Assembly: GCA_001839685.1 (NCBI GenBank)
Contig: MLAK01001203.1
Coordinates: forward strand, 1-27,417
Direction of reading: 5' to 3'
Source: Tritrichomonas foetus
Lineage: Eukaryota; Parabasalia; Tritrichomonadida; Tritrichomonadidae
Length of the DNA: 27,417 bases
How positions within the stretch are numbered: the stretch's first letter is position 1; each line of letters starts with the position of its first letter. The translations under genes were made by a program, and so were the position numbers. Under the pieces are notes generated by a model. The model saw only the letters and a list, made by a program, of their open reading frames with translations. It did not search any database and was not told the DNA's origin. Shown here in pieces: positions 17,091 through 25,046 of the stretch.

Positions 17091-17940
17091 ACGCCATTTA
17101 AAATATTTCTTAACCAATATAATTCTGCTCTCTTTTTTTATTATTTATTATTTATTTCATATTCTTCTGCTTCATATTCTTTGGGAAATCTTTTGTCACA
17201 ATTACATAAAAACCTGTGCCGAATGAATGAAGATCGACAAAAAATCAAAACTAACATTGGATGATGAATCATTAAATGATTTTCTACTTCAGTTCATGTA
17301 TGATTTTATAAATGAACGAAATGCCTATGATTTAATTCAACTTTATTGTGTTTTTATCCGTTTTTATTAATCTTATGAAGGAAAAAATTCATCAACTTTA
17401 TAAATATATAAAATAGGGTTTATATTGTGAGAAAATTGCTCAACATCAACAATTCTTTATCCAACAGAATTATTTGGTAGACAACTCGAATAGTATGAAA
17501 TCCAGAATATTGTAAAGTAGAACAAAAGATCAAATCAAAGATAAATGATGTTTAACACTACCAATATAGATACATAATGGAAGAATTATATTTTTTGTTG
17601 CTATTATTATTACTAAGTAGTTCTTCAGTAAATAGATGTTGGCGATGAAAATCATAATAGCATAGAGCTGGATGCCAAAGTACAAAAGCAAATAATACTA
17701 CTAAGCAATTTTACAATGGTGATAATGACGAGTAAGAAGTAATTTATATTCGAAGTAATCATAAATTTAAAGTCGAAAATAATTATATTGGTGAGAATGT
17801 TAAAGAAGAAATGAATCATAAGAATTATTTTATCGAATAAAACGTTTATTTATATAATATAATAAGATACAGATAAACAACATAAAAATAGTAAATAAAT
17901 ATATCAAATCTACTCAGGAATTAGAAAAAACACGTCAAAC
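17091..17940. other. Convergent intergenic spacer
   Basis: AT-rich region between eS19 (+) and the O-mannosyltransferase (-). A 47-codon ATG frame at 17227-17370 (+) has mixed composition (Asp/Glu/Asn-containing, then hydrophobic), but frames of this size are expected by chance here. Several TAAA signals lie near both stops. No RNA gene or repeat is recognised. Confidence 0.45.
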
Positions 17941-19428
17941 TTACTTCTTATTCTTCCGATGTTCAATTCTTGCAAGTTTATGTGCTTCATCACCATCAAT
18001 CCATCTTTGTGTCCAAATCATCATTTCCTTATCATGTGGCTTTGTTCCATACACATAAGGAGACCATAACCAATAACCAAACGCACAAGCAGACAAAATA
18101 AAAACAACAAATATTCCACGATAGCGTGCGCTTATGAGCATTTCAGTTGCTGCACCAAACGACATACATCCAAAAATCAAAGGAATTAAATAATGATATA
18201 AATAAAGTGTTCTTGGAATCCAAAAGAATGGAAAATAAGAAACACAATAACCAACAACAAAGCGTAGTGCTATTAACCATTTTGGTCTCCAATAAATACT
18301 AAAGACACAAGCAACAAGACCGAAAAGAATCAAATAATACACAATTGCATTACCCCAACAACGAATCTGACACTCACCTCTTCCCCAGAAATAAACAGAA
18401 ACGCTTCCAAGGACAGGCCAATGTTTTGGAAAACTTCGCGAATCATGGAAGCCACGAATTCCCATATTTCCTCGATGCATTCGAAAAGTAAGAATAAAAG
18501 TACGTTCTAAAAGACTTGGCTTTTTCAGAACAACAGCATTCAGAGAAGCACCACCGTGTTTGTTTGGAATTAACTGCGCTTTCATATCTGGTCGGAGATA
18601 GCCGTAACCTGGACCTGCATACGGAAGCAGTATAAAATGAATATAAAAAGATAAACAGTAAACAAAAATACCTAAAAAAGCTAAAGTTCCACCAAACACT
18701 CCAACATCAAATAAATAATCTAAAACGCCGATATTCCAAATATCAGTAAACTTCACTATATATGCAAAAGCATCAAGTACTGTGAGTCCCCACGCAGTAT
18801 TTTTACAGGAGCAGGCAGCACCAAGAGTGAGGCCAGTTAAAATATGATAAACATAAAATTTTGATCTTCGTTTGGTCAAATTCAAAGTATAGCTTAAAAC
18901 AGCAACATGTAAACATGTGAAAAAGTGGAGAATACCGTCAGTAAGAATTTGTCTCCCTTCTGTAGCAAGTGATGTGTCACAAAGCGCCATAACTGCTGCA
19001 CAGAAAGATGATAAATATCCAAATTTTGAAAAGCGCATTGCAACGTAAATGAGCGGGAAACATAATGCGGAAAATGTGGCTGGTGTAATGCGGAGTTGAA
19101 CGTAATCTGGAATTGGATAGCCTTTTGGACAATTATTGAAATTGATTGAACCGTCGTATTCTGATAAATTGGCAATGACAAACATCAATATTTTGGCGAG
19201 CGGCGGATGAATGTCATAGTAAAATTGCGACTTTATATAGAAATTTGAAAAATTTCCAAAATAAACTTCATCAAAAACAACTGAAGATGGAAGCGAAATG
19301 CGCCAATATCTAATAATGAATGAGACAATTAAAATGAAAAATAGTAAAAAGAAATCAATAGTATCGAGGGTGACTTCTGATTCTTCTTCTTTTTTCTCAT
19401 TCATTATTGTGAAAAAGTTTCCTGCCAT
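17941..19428 (-). CDS. Protein O-mannosyltransferase (GT39 family), MIR-less
   Basis: 495 residues from the ATG at 19428. PMTs transfer mannose from dolichyl-phosphate mannose to Ser/Thr of secretory proteins in the ER. After a first membrane helix (about 25-42), the luminal loop reads FDEVYFGNF (52-60, the catalytic DE pair), YYDIHPPLAKIL and YDGS, all PMT hallmarks. About ten hydrophobic helices follow. The C-terminal half has WPVLGSVSVYFWGRGECQIR and WGNAIVYY, matching the PMT C-terminal module. Eukaryotic PMTs are usually ~700-900 residues with a luminal MIR region; here the two membrane modules are joined by a short loop of about 60 residues and MIR repeats are absent. The upstream frame begins with TTG. 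A second in-frame ATG at 19404 has TCACAATA directly before it and may be the true start. It is divergent to the proteasome gene. Confidence 0.9.
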   Translation of the reverse strand: MAGNFFTIMNEKKEEESEVTLDTIDFFLLFFILIVSFIIRYWRISLPSSVVFDEVYFGNFSNFYIKSQFYYDIHPPLAKILMFVIANLSEYDGSINFNNCPKGYPIPDYVQLRITPATFSALCFPLIYVAMRFSKFGYLSSFCAAVMALCDTSLATEGRQILTDGILHFFTCLHVAVLSYTLNLTKRRSKFYVYHILTGLTLGAACSCKNTAWGLTVLDAFAYIVKFTDIWNIGVLDYLFDVGVFGGTLAFLGIFVYCLSFYIHFILLPYAGPGYGYLRPDMKAQLIPNKHGGASLNAVVLKKPSLLERTFILTFRMHRGNMGIRGFHDSRSFPKHWPVLGSVSVYFWGRGECQIRCWGNAIVYYLILFGLVACVFSIYWRPKWLIALRFVVGYCVSYFPFFWIPRTLYLYHYLIPLIFGCMSFGAATEMLISARYRGIFVVFILSACAFGYWLWSPYVYGTKPHDKEMMIWTQRWIDGDEAHKLARIEHRKNKK

Positions 19429-19709
19429 TGATTGATCAAAATAATTCAAATTTTCCCCAAATAGGTCAAATATATTCGCCTTGAATTAATTATTTATTTT
19501 TTAAATGTAACCATACTTTGTATAATTTTTTAGTTTTCTACTTTAACTTTTTCCACATTTAAATGGTTTTATTTCAAAACACGGAAAAAGTTGTTTATGA
19601 TGGTATATTTCTTTTGAATTTTATTGACCCCACCCCAATTTTTTTTTCCTTAAAAATCACCTAAAGTTGTTTGACCAACTATAAGGTAAAAGTGACATTA
19701 CTATTTTAA

Positions 19710-20417
19710 ATGTCTCATTACGCACGTTCAATCACACGTTTTAGCCCAGATGGTCGTCTTTTCCAAATTGATCACGCACAGGCAGCTGTACAACGTGGTA
19801 CAACTGTTGTTGCTGTCCAATCAAAAGACTTAATTGTTATCGCTGTCGAAAAATTAACAATCGCTAAACTCCAAGACCCCTGCACCTTCCGTAAGGTTGT
19901 CGCTTTAGATGACCACGTGATGTGTGCTTTTGCTGGTCTCCACGCCGATGCTCGTGTTTTGGTTCAAAAAGCCCAAGTCGAATGCCAAAGTCACCGTTTG
20001 ACATACGAAGATCCAATCACAGTCGAACGTATTGCTCGTCATATCGCCACACTTCAGCTTAAGTATACACAATCTGGTGGTGTTCGTCCATTCGGCGTTG
20101 CCACCCTCGTTTGCGGCTTCGATTCAACAACCAAGCAACCACACATCTACGAAACATTGCCATCCGGCGCTTACGCCGAATGGAAGGCCAGAACAATCGG
20201 CAGACACGATCAGACTGTTATGGAATATCTCGAAAAGCATTACAAAGACGACATGACCGACGACGATGCAATCAAAATGGCCGTCGGATCTTTATTAGAA
20301 GTTGTCGAAAATGGCGCTAAAAACCTCGAAGTTGCTTTAATGAAATGCGGAGAACCAATGGTTTTGATGAAAGAGGAACAACTCGCACCATTGATAGAAG
20401 CCATCAACAAGAAGTAA
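19710..20417 (+). CDS. PSMA7: 20S proteasome subunit alpha-4 (PSMA7-like)
   Basis: 235 residues, a structural alpha-ring subunit of the 20S proteasome. The N-terminal alpha signature is present (YARSITRFSPDGRLFQIDHA, 4-23); the usual EYA is DHA here. Further matches to the alpha-4/PSMA7 type are VEKLTIAKLQDP, FAGLHADARVLV, VECQSHRLTYEDPITVE, YTQSGGVRPFGVATLVCGFD and PSGAYAEWKARTIGRHDQTV. The C-terminus is shorter than the human one and lacks its long Lys-rich tail. Alpha subunits are not proteolytic, so no catalytic Thr is expected. The ATG is the first in frame. The 281-bp spacer to the O-mannosyltransferase contains TAACCATA (19508-19515) and a GTAAAAGTGA block 20-30 nt before the ATG, but no good TCA initiator. 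The stop overlaps TAAA. Confidence 0.96.
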   Translation: MSHYARSITRFSPDGRLFQIDHAQAAVQRGTTVVAVQSKDLIVIAVEKLTIAKLQDPCTFRKVVALDDHVMCAFAGLHADARVLVQKAQVECQSHRLTYEDPITVERIARHIATLQLKYTQSGGVRPFGVATLVCGFDSTTKQPHIYETLPSGAYAEWKARTIGRHDQTVMEYLEKHYKDDMTDDDAIKMAVGSLLEVVENGAKNLEVALMKCGEPMVLMKEEQLAPLIEAINKK

Positions 20418-21164
20418 ATACTAATTTTTTTATCAATAATTTTTAAAAAAATAATTGACCTGCATATTTCAATAAAAAAATCAATTTTTCTATAATTGGC
20501 ATTTATAGATTTTATTAGTTTCGCATATCATTTCAACGCTTAACAGGGTTCGCGCTTATGCCCAAAATGACTTTGGAAAACGAAAATCGCGGGAATGAGG
20601 ATTCCTCGACGAATAGCAATTTCATATCACATATGCATCACAAAAATTTTTGTTACGAAAACTCACAAAAAGAAAACATGACAGCAACTTTTTGAGATGA
20701 AATTTATATTTGATTCAGAATTAAAAATTATCCAGCAATTCACTAAATTCTCTGTTACAATCAAGAGCCCTCCAAAATTTGGAAAGATTGGTAAGAAGGT
20801 TTTGCTTTAAAAAAGTTAGGAACTCTAGTAAAAAAGAATGGATAGCCCTCTTATCTAAAATTGATCCACTAGGTCAAAATTAACCTTCACAAATTATGGT
20901 TGTGCATTCTTTGTTAAAGTTTAGTGACTGGAAAAGAATTCATCTTTTCTTATGAGTTTTGTAATTGTGAAGTGAAAGAACAAATAAAGACCAAGAGTGG
21001 AAAAAATCTAATGGGTTAATGTGATGTGAACTTTGCTGGCTCTTTGGGTCACTTCGACTTGATGACTTTTTTGATGAATGTGTTTGATGTGAGGGAATCG
21101 AGTTCACTTTTTCATAATAAAATTGGTCATTATTAAACGTTCTCCATTAATCATAACTTTTACA
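20418..21164. other. Intergenic region with short coding-like frames
   Basis: Plus-strand short frames with non-repetitive composition follow one another in different phases: a 45-codon ATG frame at 20558-20695, a 37-codon ATG frame at 20697-20810, and further interrupted runs to about 20955. They could be a decayed gene, but each is short enough to be chance. The last 50 bp hold the Tfb5 promoter. Confidence 0.35.
21108..21164 (+). promoter_or_regulatory. Tfb5 promoter, decides the start codon
   Basis: The initiator-like TCATAA (21151-21156, +1 at 21153) lies 12 nt before the ATG at 21165. A CACTTTTTC block lies further upstream at ~21108-21116. The open frame extends to a TTG at 21123, which lies upstream of the initiator and so would be untranscribed. 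Confidence 0.5.
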
Positions 21165-21386
21165 ATGTCTGTTTTAGGAAAACAAGGTGAGTTAATTCAT
21201 TGTACCGACGAGGCAATTTTTCAATATATACTCAATCTTAATGCTGAACAAAGCGAAACGCAAAAATTCGTAATCAAAGATCTCCCACCACTGGATTTAT
21301 TTGTGAAAAAAGGATCTTCACCCGATATTCAAAAGGCAATCAATAAATTAATCAATAAAATTACATTTAAGGAAGAAAACAGATGA
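21165..21386 (+). CDS. TFB5: TFIIH subunit Tfb5/TTDA-like
   Basis: 73 residues, matching the ~70-residue length of Tfb5/GTF2H5. This is the smallest TFIIH core subunit; it stabilises the complex through p52/Tfb4-side contacts and supports nucleotide excision repair. The start has the family pattern GELIHCTDEAIFQYILNLN (8-26), corresponding to G-x-L-I-x-C-D-x-x-x-x-x-x-L-x-x-L, then KFVIKDLPPLDLFVK (34-48), corresponding to the F-I-I-x-D-L-D-x-x-H-V/L-F-V motif. It ends with a short helix. There is no metal site or membrane segment. The preceding residues from 21123 come from a TTG codon and are excluded by the TCATAA initiator 12 nt before this ATG. It stands alone between the proteasome gene and the PP2A-like gene. 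Confidence 0.85.
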   Translation: MSVLGKQGELIHCTDEAIFQYILNLNAEQSETQKFVIKDLPPLDLFVKKGSSPDIQKAINKLINKITFKEENR

Positions 21387-22098
21387 ACATTCGATCCCCA
21401 TATATTTGTATTTATTACTAAATTTTTTTTATTTCACATTGTTATATTTATTTATTCATTTGAACTTACTTATTCATTAATACCTATAAAGATCCTGCTA
21501 CTGTATTTTGGACAGCTTATAATTCATCAATTTCGAATCGTTTCTTAGTTTCTGCAGTTGACGTTTGTTTTTTCAGAATATCGAAATGTATTATTATCTG
21601 ATAATAAATATATAATACCTTGGCAATGTCTCATTTCATGAATTTCACAAATAAACAATTGATGAAAAACTTTATAATGTATATGTATTTGTGAATTATT
21701 TTCAATGTTCACAATAATTTTGTTTTTCTCATTGTTTTGACAAAATAAACTTTCTGAGAAAATCTTTATTCATGAAGTTCCCATGCAACATTGAAAACGA
21801 CTTATGAGAATCATCGACTCAAATAACAACAAAACAAACTAATAAAAATCAAATTTTCTATAAACACTCCAATCAACTAGGAAGTAAAATTCAATATGAT
21901 AGAGTGTTCAGTAAAAAGTGTACTTGAAAATTATGGCAAAAAGATTGAAGTTGAAAACAAATCTGAAGATAAAAAATTCATACTAATGAGAATATAAAAA
22001 AATAATATATGAAGAGAGAAAAATAGAGAAAGGAGAAAAAACAAAGTTAATTCATGCTTATGTGTCTTACCTTTAACAAAAATATATAATAAAAACCA
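21387..22098. other. Convergent intergenic spacer
   Basis: AT-rich spacer between Tfb5 (+) and the PP2A-like gene (-). A minus-strand open run of about 37 codons ends at a TAA at 21519-21517 and has Lys/Thr/Glu-rich composition, but no start or family can be given. No RNA gene or repeat is recognised. Confidence 0.4.
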
Positions 22099-23070
22099 TT
22101 ATGCAAAATAGTGGGAAGTAACCGGCATATGTTGCGGTTTTATTCTCACTTCATTCGCATTAAATGTAATAATATTGTATGTTGGACATCCATCAAACTT
22201 GTATTTCATTATCGACGCCTTGTTGTTCGAGCGATAAGAGTAATTTGGTGCTGACCAAATAGTGACTAAGCGGCCTTCATCGCAGCTTCCGCTTTTCTTT
22301 GGCTCATTTTCGCGGGCGGGGAAATAAAACTTGCTTCCTTCCAAAACAAGTTGATGTGACCTTGTGACAAGACTGATGTTATTTAACAAGTTAAAACGTG
22401 TCACTTCATTTTCACCGAAGAAGTATCCAGCACCGCGCTGGTTTTGTCTCCACTTCTTCACGTCTTCTGGGTCACTCCAGCAAAGGTCGCAGAGGGGGCC
22501 GCTGGATGGAAGTTCATCCTGTCTATCATAAAGTGAAATCATTTCAATAAGCGGCAAGTCAGGTGAAAGCCCGCCATGCACAGAAAATACATCATGGTCA
22601 ATAAGTGCAGCCATTGGAAGGAGATCAAATGCAGCATTACAAAGGTTCCAAATTCCGGCATGTCCGTAGTTTAAAATGCATTCATTGTAAAATCCATACA
22701 TTTGAGAAACTTGGCGCGTTTCATGGTTCCCACGAAGCATGTGGAACTTTGAGGGATTGATTAATTTCAAAACAACTAAATATAAGAAAGTATTAAGCGA
22801 ATGATATCCACGATCGACATAATCGCCCATAAAAAGAAACTGATCCGTAAATTTATCGCCTGCCTCCTCGAAAAGCTGTAAAAGATCGTCCAACTGGCCG
22901 TGAATATCGCCGCAAATAATTATTGGAGATTGCAATAAAAGAACATTTCTTTCTTTATATAAAAGTTCCATCAATTTCATTAAAATTGCAACTACAATTT
23001 GTTCATCAATGGTATCACCTCGTCCAATATCTTCCAGTGTCTTTTTTAGGTCTAAATTCGATGCTGTCAT
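22099..23070 (-). CDS. PP2A/PP4/PP6-like serine/threonine phosphatase catalytic subunit
   Basis: 323 residues from the ATG at 23070. Signature PPP motifs are intact: GDIHGQ (54-59), GDYVDRG (82-88), RGNHE (113-117), HGG (165-167) and RSHQ (237-240). GNHETRQ, CDLCWSDPED and RGAGYFFG place it in the PP2A/PP4/PP6 branch rather than PP1. Three oddities stand out. An insertion of roughly 15 residues lies between RSHQLVLEG and LVTIWSAPNY. The loop reads APNYSYRSNN where PP2A has APNYCYRCGN, so both cysteines are Ser. The C-terminus is HYFA rather than YFL, so the leucine that is carboxymethylated in PP2A is missing. The frame extends two codons upstream to a TTG, but the ATG lies 8 nt after a TCATTT initiator-like element. 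Confidence 0.92.
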   Translation of the reverse strand: MTASNLDLKKTLEDIGRGDTIDEQIVVAILMKLMELLYKERNVLLLQSPIIICGDIHGQLDDLLQLFEEAGDKFTDQFLFMGDYVDRGYHSLNTFLYLVVLKLINPSKFHMLRGNHETRQVSQMYGFYNECILNYGHAGIWNLCNAAFDLLPMAALIDHDVFSVHGGLSPDLPLIEMISLYDRQDELPSSGPLCDLCWSDPEDVKKWRQNQRGAGYFFGENEVTRFNLLNNISLVTRSHQLVLEGSKFYFPARENEPKKSGSCDEGRLVTIWSAPNYSYRSNNKASIMKYKFDGCPTYNIITFNANEVRIKPQHMPVTSHYFA

Positions 23071-23123
23071 TAACAAATGACCGTTTATTTTTGAGAGAAG
23101 GATAATTCAAAAATTTAACCATT
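23071..23123 (-). promoter_or_regulatory. PP2A-like gene promoter
   Basis: On the minus strand an AAACGGTC motif (23086-23079) overlaps the initiator-like TCATTT (23080-23075, +1 8 nt from the ATG). TAACCATT lies on the plus strand at 23116-23123. Together they form a compact M3-like plus Inr arrangement. Confidence 0.5.
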
Positions 23124-23662
23124 TTATCTCATTTTTTATCTTGTTGTTACAATTGAATATTGATTGTGTTGCAAAAATTCCAGGAAATGATTGAATACTC
23201 TTCTAATTCATATGCACATCATTAAACGCAAATTTCTGATGAATGAAAGGAACATATTTGTGATTTCGTTTTAATTCTAGATGCACAATTTATTGTGTTT
23301 CTAACATTCAGGAAGTAATTGATTATTACTATCATTACTCATCTTTTTATATATATATATTGTTCAAATAACATCCATTTTAACCGACTGAATCATTAAG
23401 AAATGACAAAGCTTCACATGATAAAGTTCACATCATTAGAAAACAGTGAATTAGAAAGTCATGGTGAATTATCATATTCACTAGACAAGATATTTCTGTT
23501 GATCAATTAGTTTAATATGATAACCACAAACAAAATATTTTATATATTAATAAAACTCTGATTGTTTGTAAATTAAAAGAAGAAGAAAAAAATAAAGATC
23601 CACTCCGATTGTTGAAGAAGTGAAATCTATGCTTCTTTCAACTGTTATTTAAAATAACTTAT

Positions 23663-23678
23663 ATCAAGCATGCTTGAT
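23663..23678. repeat. Perfect 16-bp palindrome
   Basis: ATCAAGCATGCTTGAT is self-complementary. It lies about 190 bp past the Nup54 stop and far from any start codon. Confidence 0.75.
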
Positions 23679-23863
23679 CACGCCAATTATTCATGACCAA
23701 TATCATATCCATGCTGTTTGAAATCACCTACTGAACAATTTTTCAAAAAATTAAAATTCGTTTTTTTCGCAAGTGCTGCAATCTTTTTAAAAAAATGAAA
23801 AAAGCTGATAAATTTATAAATTGTAATATATTCATAATATTTAATATAATAAAATATAAATCG

Positions 23864-24745
23864 TTAAAATCTGTTGTTTGTAAACATTGATGTTTCCTCT
23901 TTCATCGTTTTTTCTAAAACATTTGTCTGTTTGTTCATTTTTGAAATGATATTTACCAGCGATTCAATCGCCTCATGATTAGACTGGATGATCAGTTCTG
24001 TTGCATCTGTTTGTTCCGTTAGTTCAATATCAGGATAATATGCGCCTGATTCTCGAATCATTGTTGATTTCAAATTCAGTGCATTCAAAGCAGAAACATA
24101 TTGATTTGGTTTGTAAATTTCTTTTTCCAGTTTTTGAAGGCGGTCAAAAAGTTGATGTTCCTCAGGAGAGAATGGCAAATCTGGTAAAGCTGCAATTTCT
24201 TTGCTTTTTAGGACTTCCATTAATTTTTCTGATATTTTATAACTGTTGGCAGAAATATCTTGAATCAAGCTGATAAATCTTTCATCGTATTGAATTCTGA
24301 GGCCGGCAATCCGTTTTTTTAATACATCGAGTTTGGCTGTCATTTTGTCGACGATTTTTTTCTGTTGTTCGAATCTATCTTGTAATTCTTTGAATCCGCT
24401 CAATTGAGCAGGCGATGTTGAATCTTTGCTTATAATCGGATATTGTTTCGCTTTGGCCCATTCTTTCGGATCGATATATTTTGGCGGTTGTGCAGCAACT
24501 GAAGTTCCTCCAGCTGAAACATTTTGGACGACTGACCAGAAACGATATGTGTCGGCTTTCGTATCGTAGGCATCTCGAATTTTATAAAGTCGCTGGTAAA
24601 GGGGGTCTGGCGGCTTTTGGGGTTTCTGCTGAGCGCCAAAACCAAAACTGGAATTAAATCCGCCGAATCCACCAAAACTAGAAGTATTGCTTTTAGGAGG
24701 TGCAGTTGTTGATTCATTTCCTTTGACCGTGCTCAAATTGGACAT
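23864..24745 (-). CDS. NUP54: Nucleoporin Nup54/Nup57-like
   Basis: 293 residues from the ATG at 24745. Nup54 is part of the central-channel Nup62-Nup58-Nup54 complex of the nuclear pore. The N-terminal ~40 residues are Ser/Gly/Phe-rich with a few FG units (FGGFGGF, FGFGAQQ) instead of the long FG region of other eukaryotes. Next comes a Nup54-type region: YRFWSVVQNVS, then DPKEWAKAKQYP and GFKELQDRFEQQ. A coiled coil follows from about 125 to 290 (LDVLKKRIAGLR, FDRLQKLEKEIY), as needed for assembly with Nup62/Nup58. The frame extends six codons upstream to a TTG, so I start at the ATG. TAACCATA lies on the minus strand 23-30 nt upstream (24775-24768), but no clear TCA initiator is seen. The gene precedes the PP2A-like gene on the same strand. 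Confidence 0.85.
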   Translation of the reverse strand: MSNLSTVKGNESTTAPPKSNTSSFGGFGGFNSSFGFGAQQKPQKPPDPLYQRLYKIRDAYDTKADTYRFWSVVQNVSAGGTSVAAQPPKYIDPKEWAKAKQYPIISKDSTSPAQLSGFKELQDRFEQQKKIVDKMTAKLDVLKKRIAGLRIQYDERFISLIQDISANSYKISEKLMEVLKSKEIAALPDLPFSPEEHQLFDRLQKLEKEIYKPNQYVSALNALNLKSTMIRESGAYYPDIELTEQTDATELIIQSNHEAIESLVNIISKMNKQTNVLEKTMKEETSMFTNNRF

Positions 24746-25046
24746 TGCATTGCTTCTTTTCAATTAATATGGTTATATTTTTTTGATATTCTGTGAATGA
24801 TTGGTTGAGAAATGTTATATAAAAAATAATTTCACGAAATTCTTCACATGAACAACTTCTTATCAATGAATCTTTTCCATATCGGATTTAACTCAAAAAC
24901 TGTTTATTGAAATGAATATGATACTTGCATCCACTTCATCCTTTGTTGGCGATGAAAATGAATCATTTTTCAAGTATCTTAAAATAACTGTTGAATCATG
25001 AAAATGAAATATACAGAAAAAGAAGTCATTCAAAATTTTCTTTATT
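24746..25046. other. Intergenic spacer with Nup54 promoter
   Basis: About 300 bp between the Nup54 start and the acyl-CoA synthetase stop. The TAACCATA element (minus, 24775-24768) is the only motif I can point to. The rest is featureless AT-rich sequence. Confidence 0.5.

Larger units (their letters stand above)
23071..23863. other. Intergenic spacer
   Basis: AT-rich region between two minus-strand genes. It holds the PP2A-like promoter, a 35-codon plus-strand ATG frame (23403-23510) of no proven meaning, an (AT)n stretch near 23350-23360, and a perfect 16-bp palindrome at 23663-23678. No gene is supported. Confidence 0.45.

Noticed and set aside
17227..17370. 47-codon ATG frame after eS19
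   Set aside because: Composition is plausible, but frames of this size are expected by chance in several kilobases of AT-rich spacer; no family or firm promoter.
20540..20570. GGGTTCGCGC, resembling a tRNA B box
   Set aside because: The flanking bases do not form a T-arm stem and no A box or acceptor stem could be placed.
23403..23510. 35-codon ATG frame between the PP2A-like gene and Nup54
   Set aside because: Too short to separate from chance, and no supporting signal.
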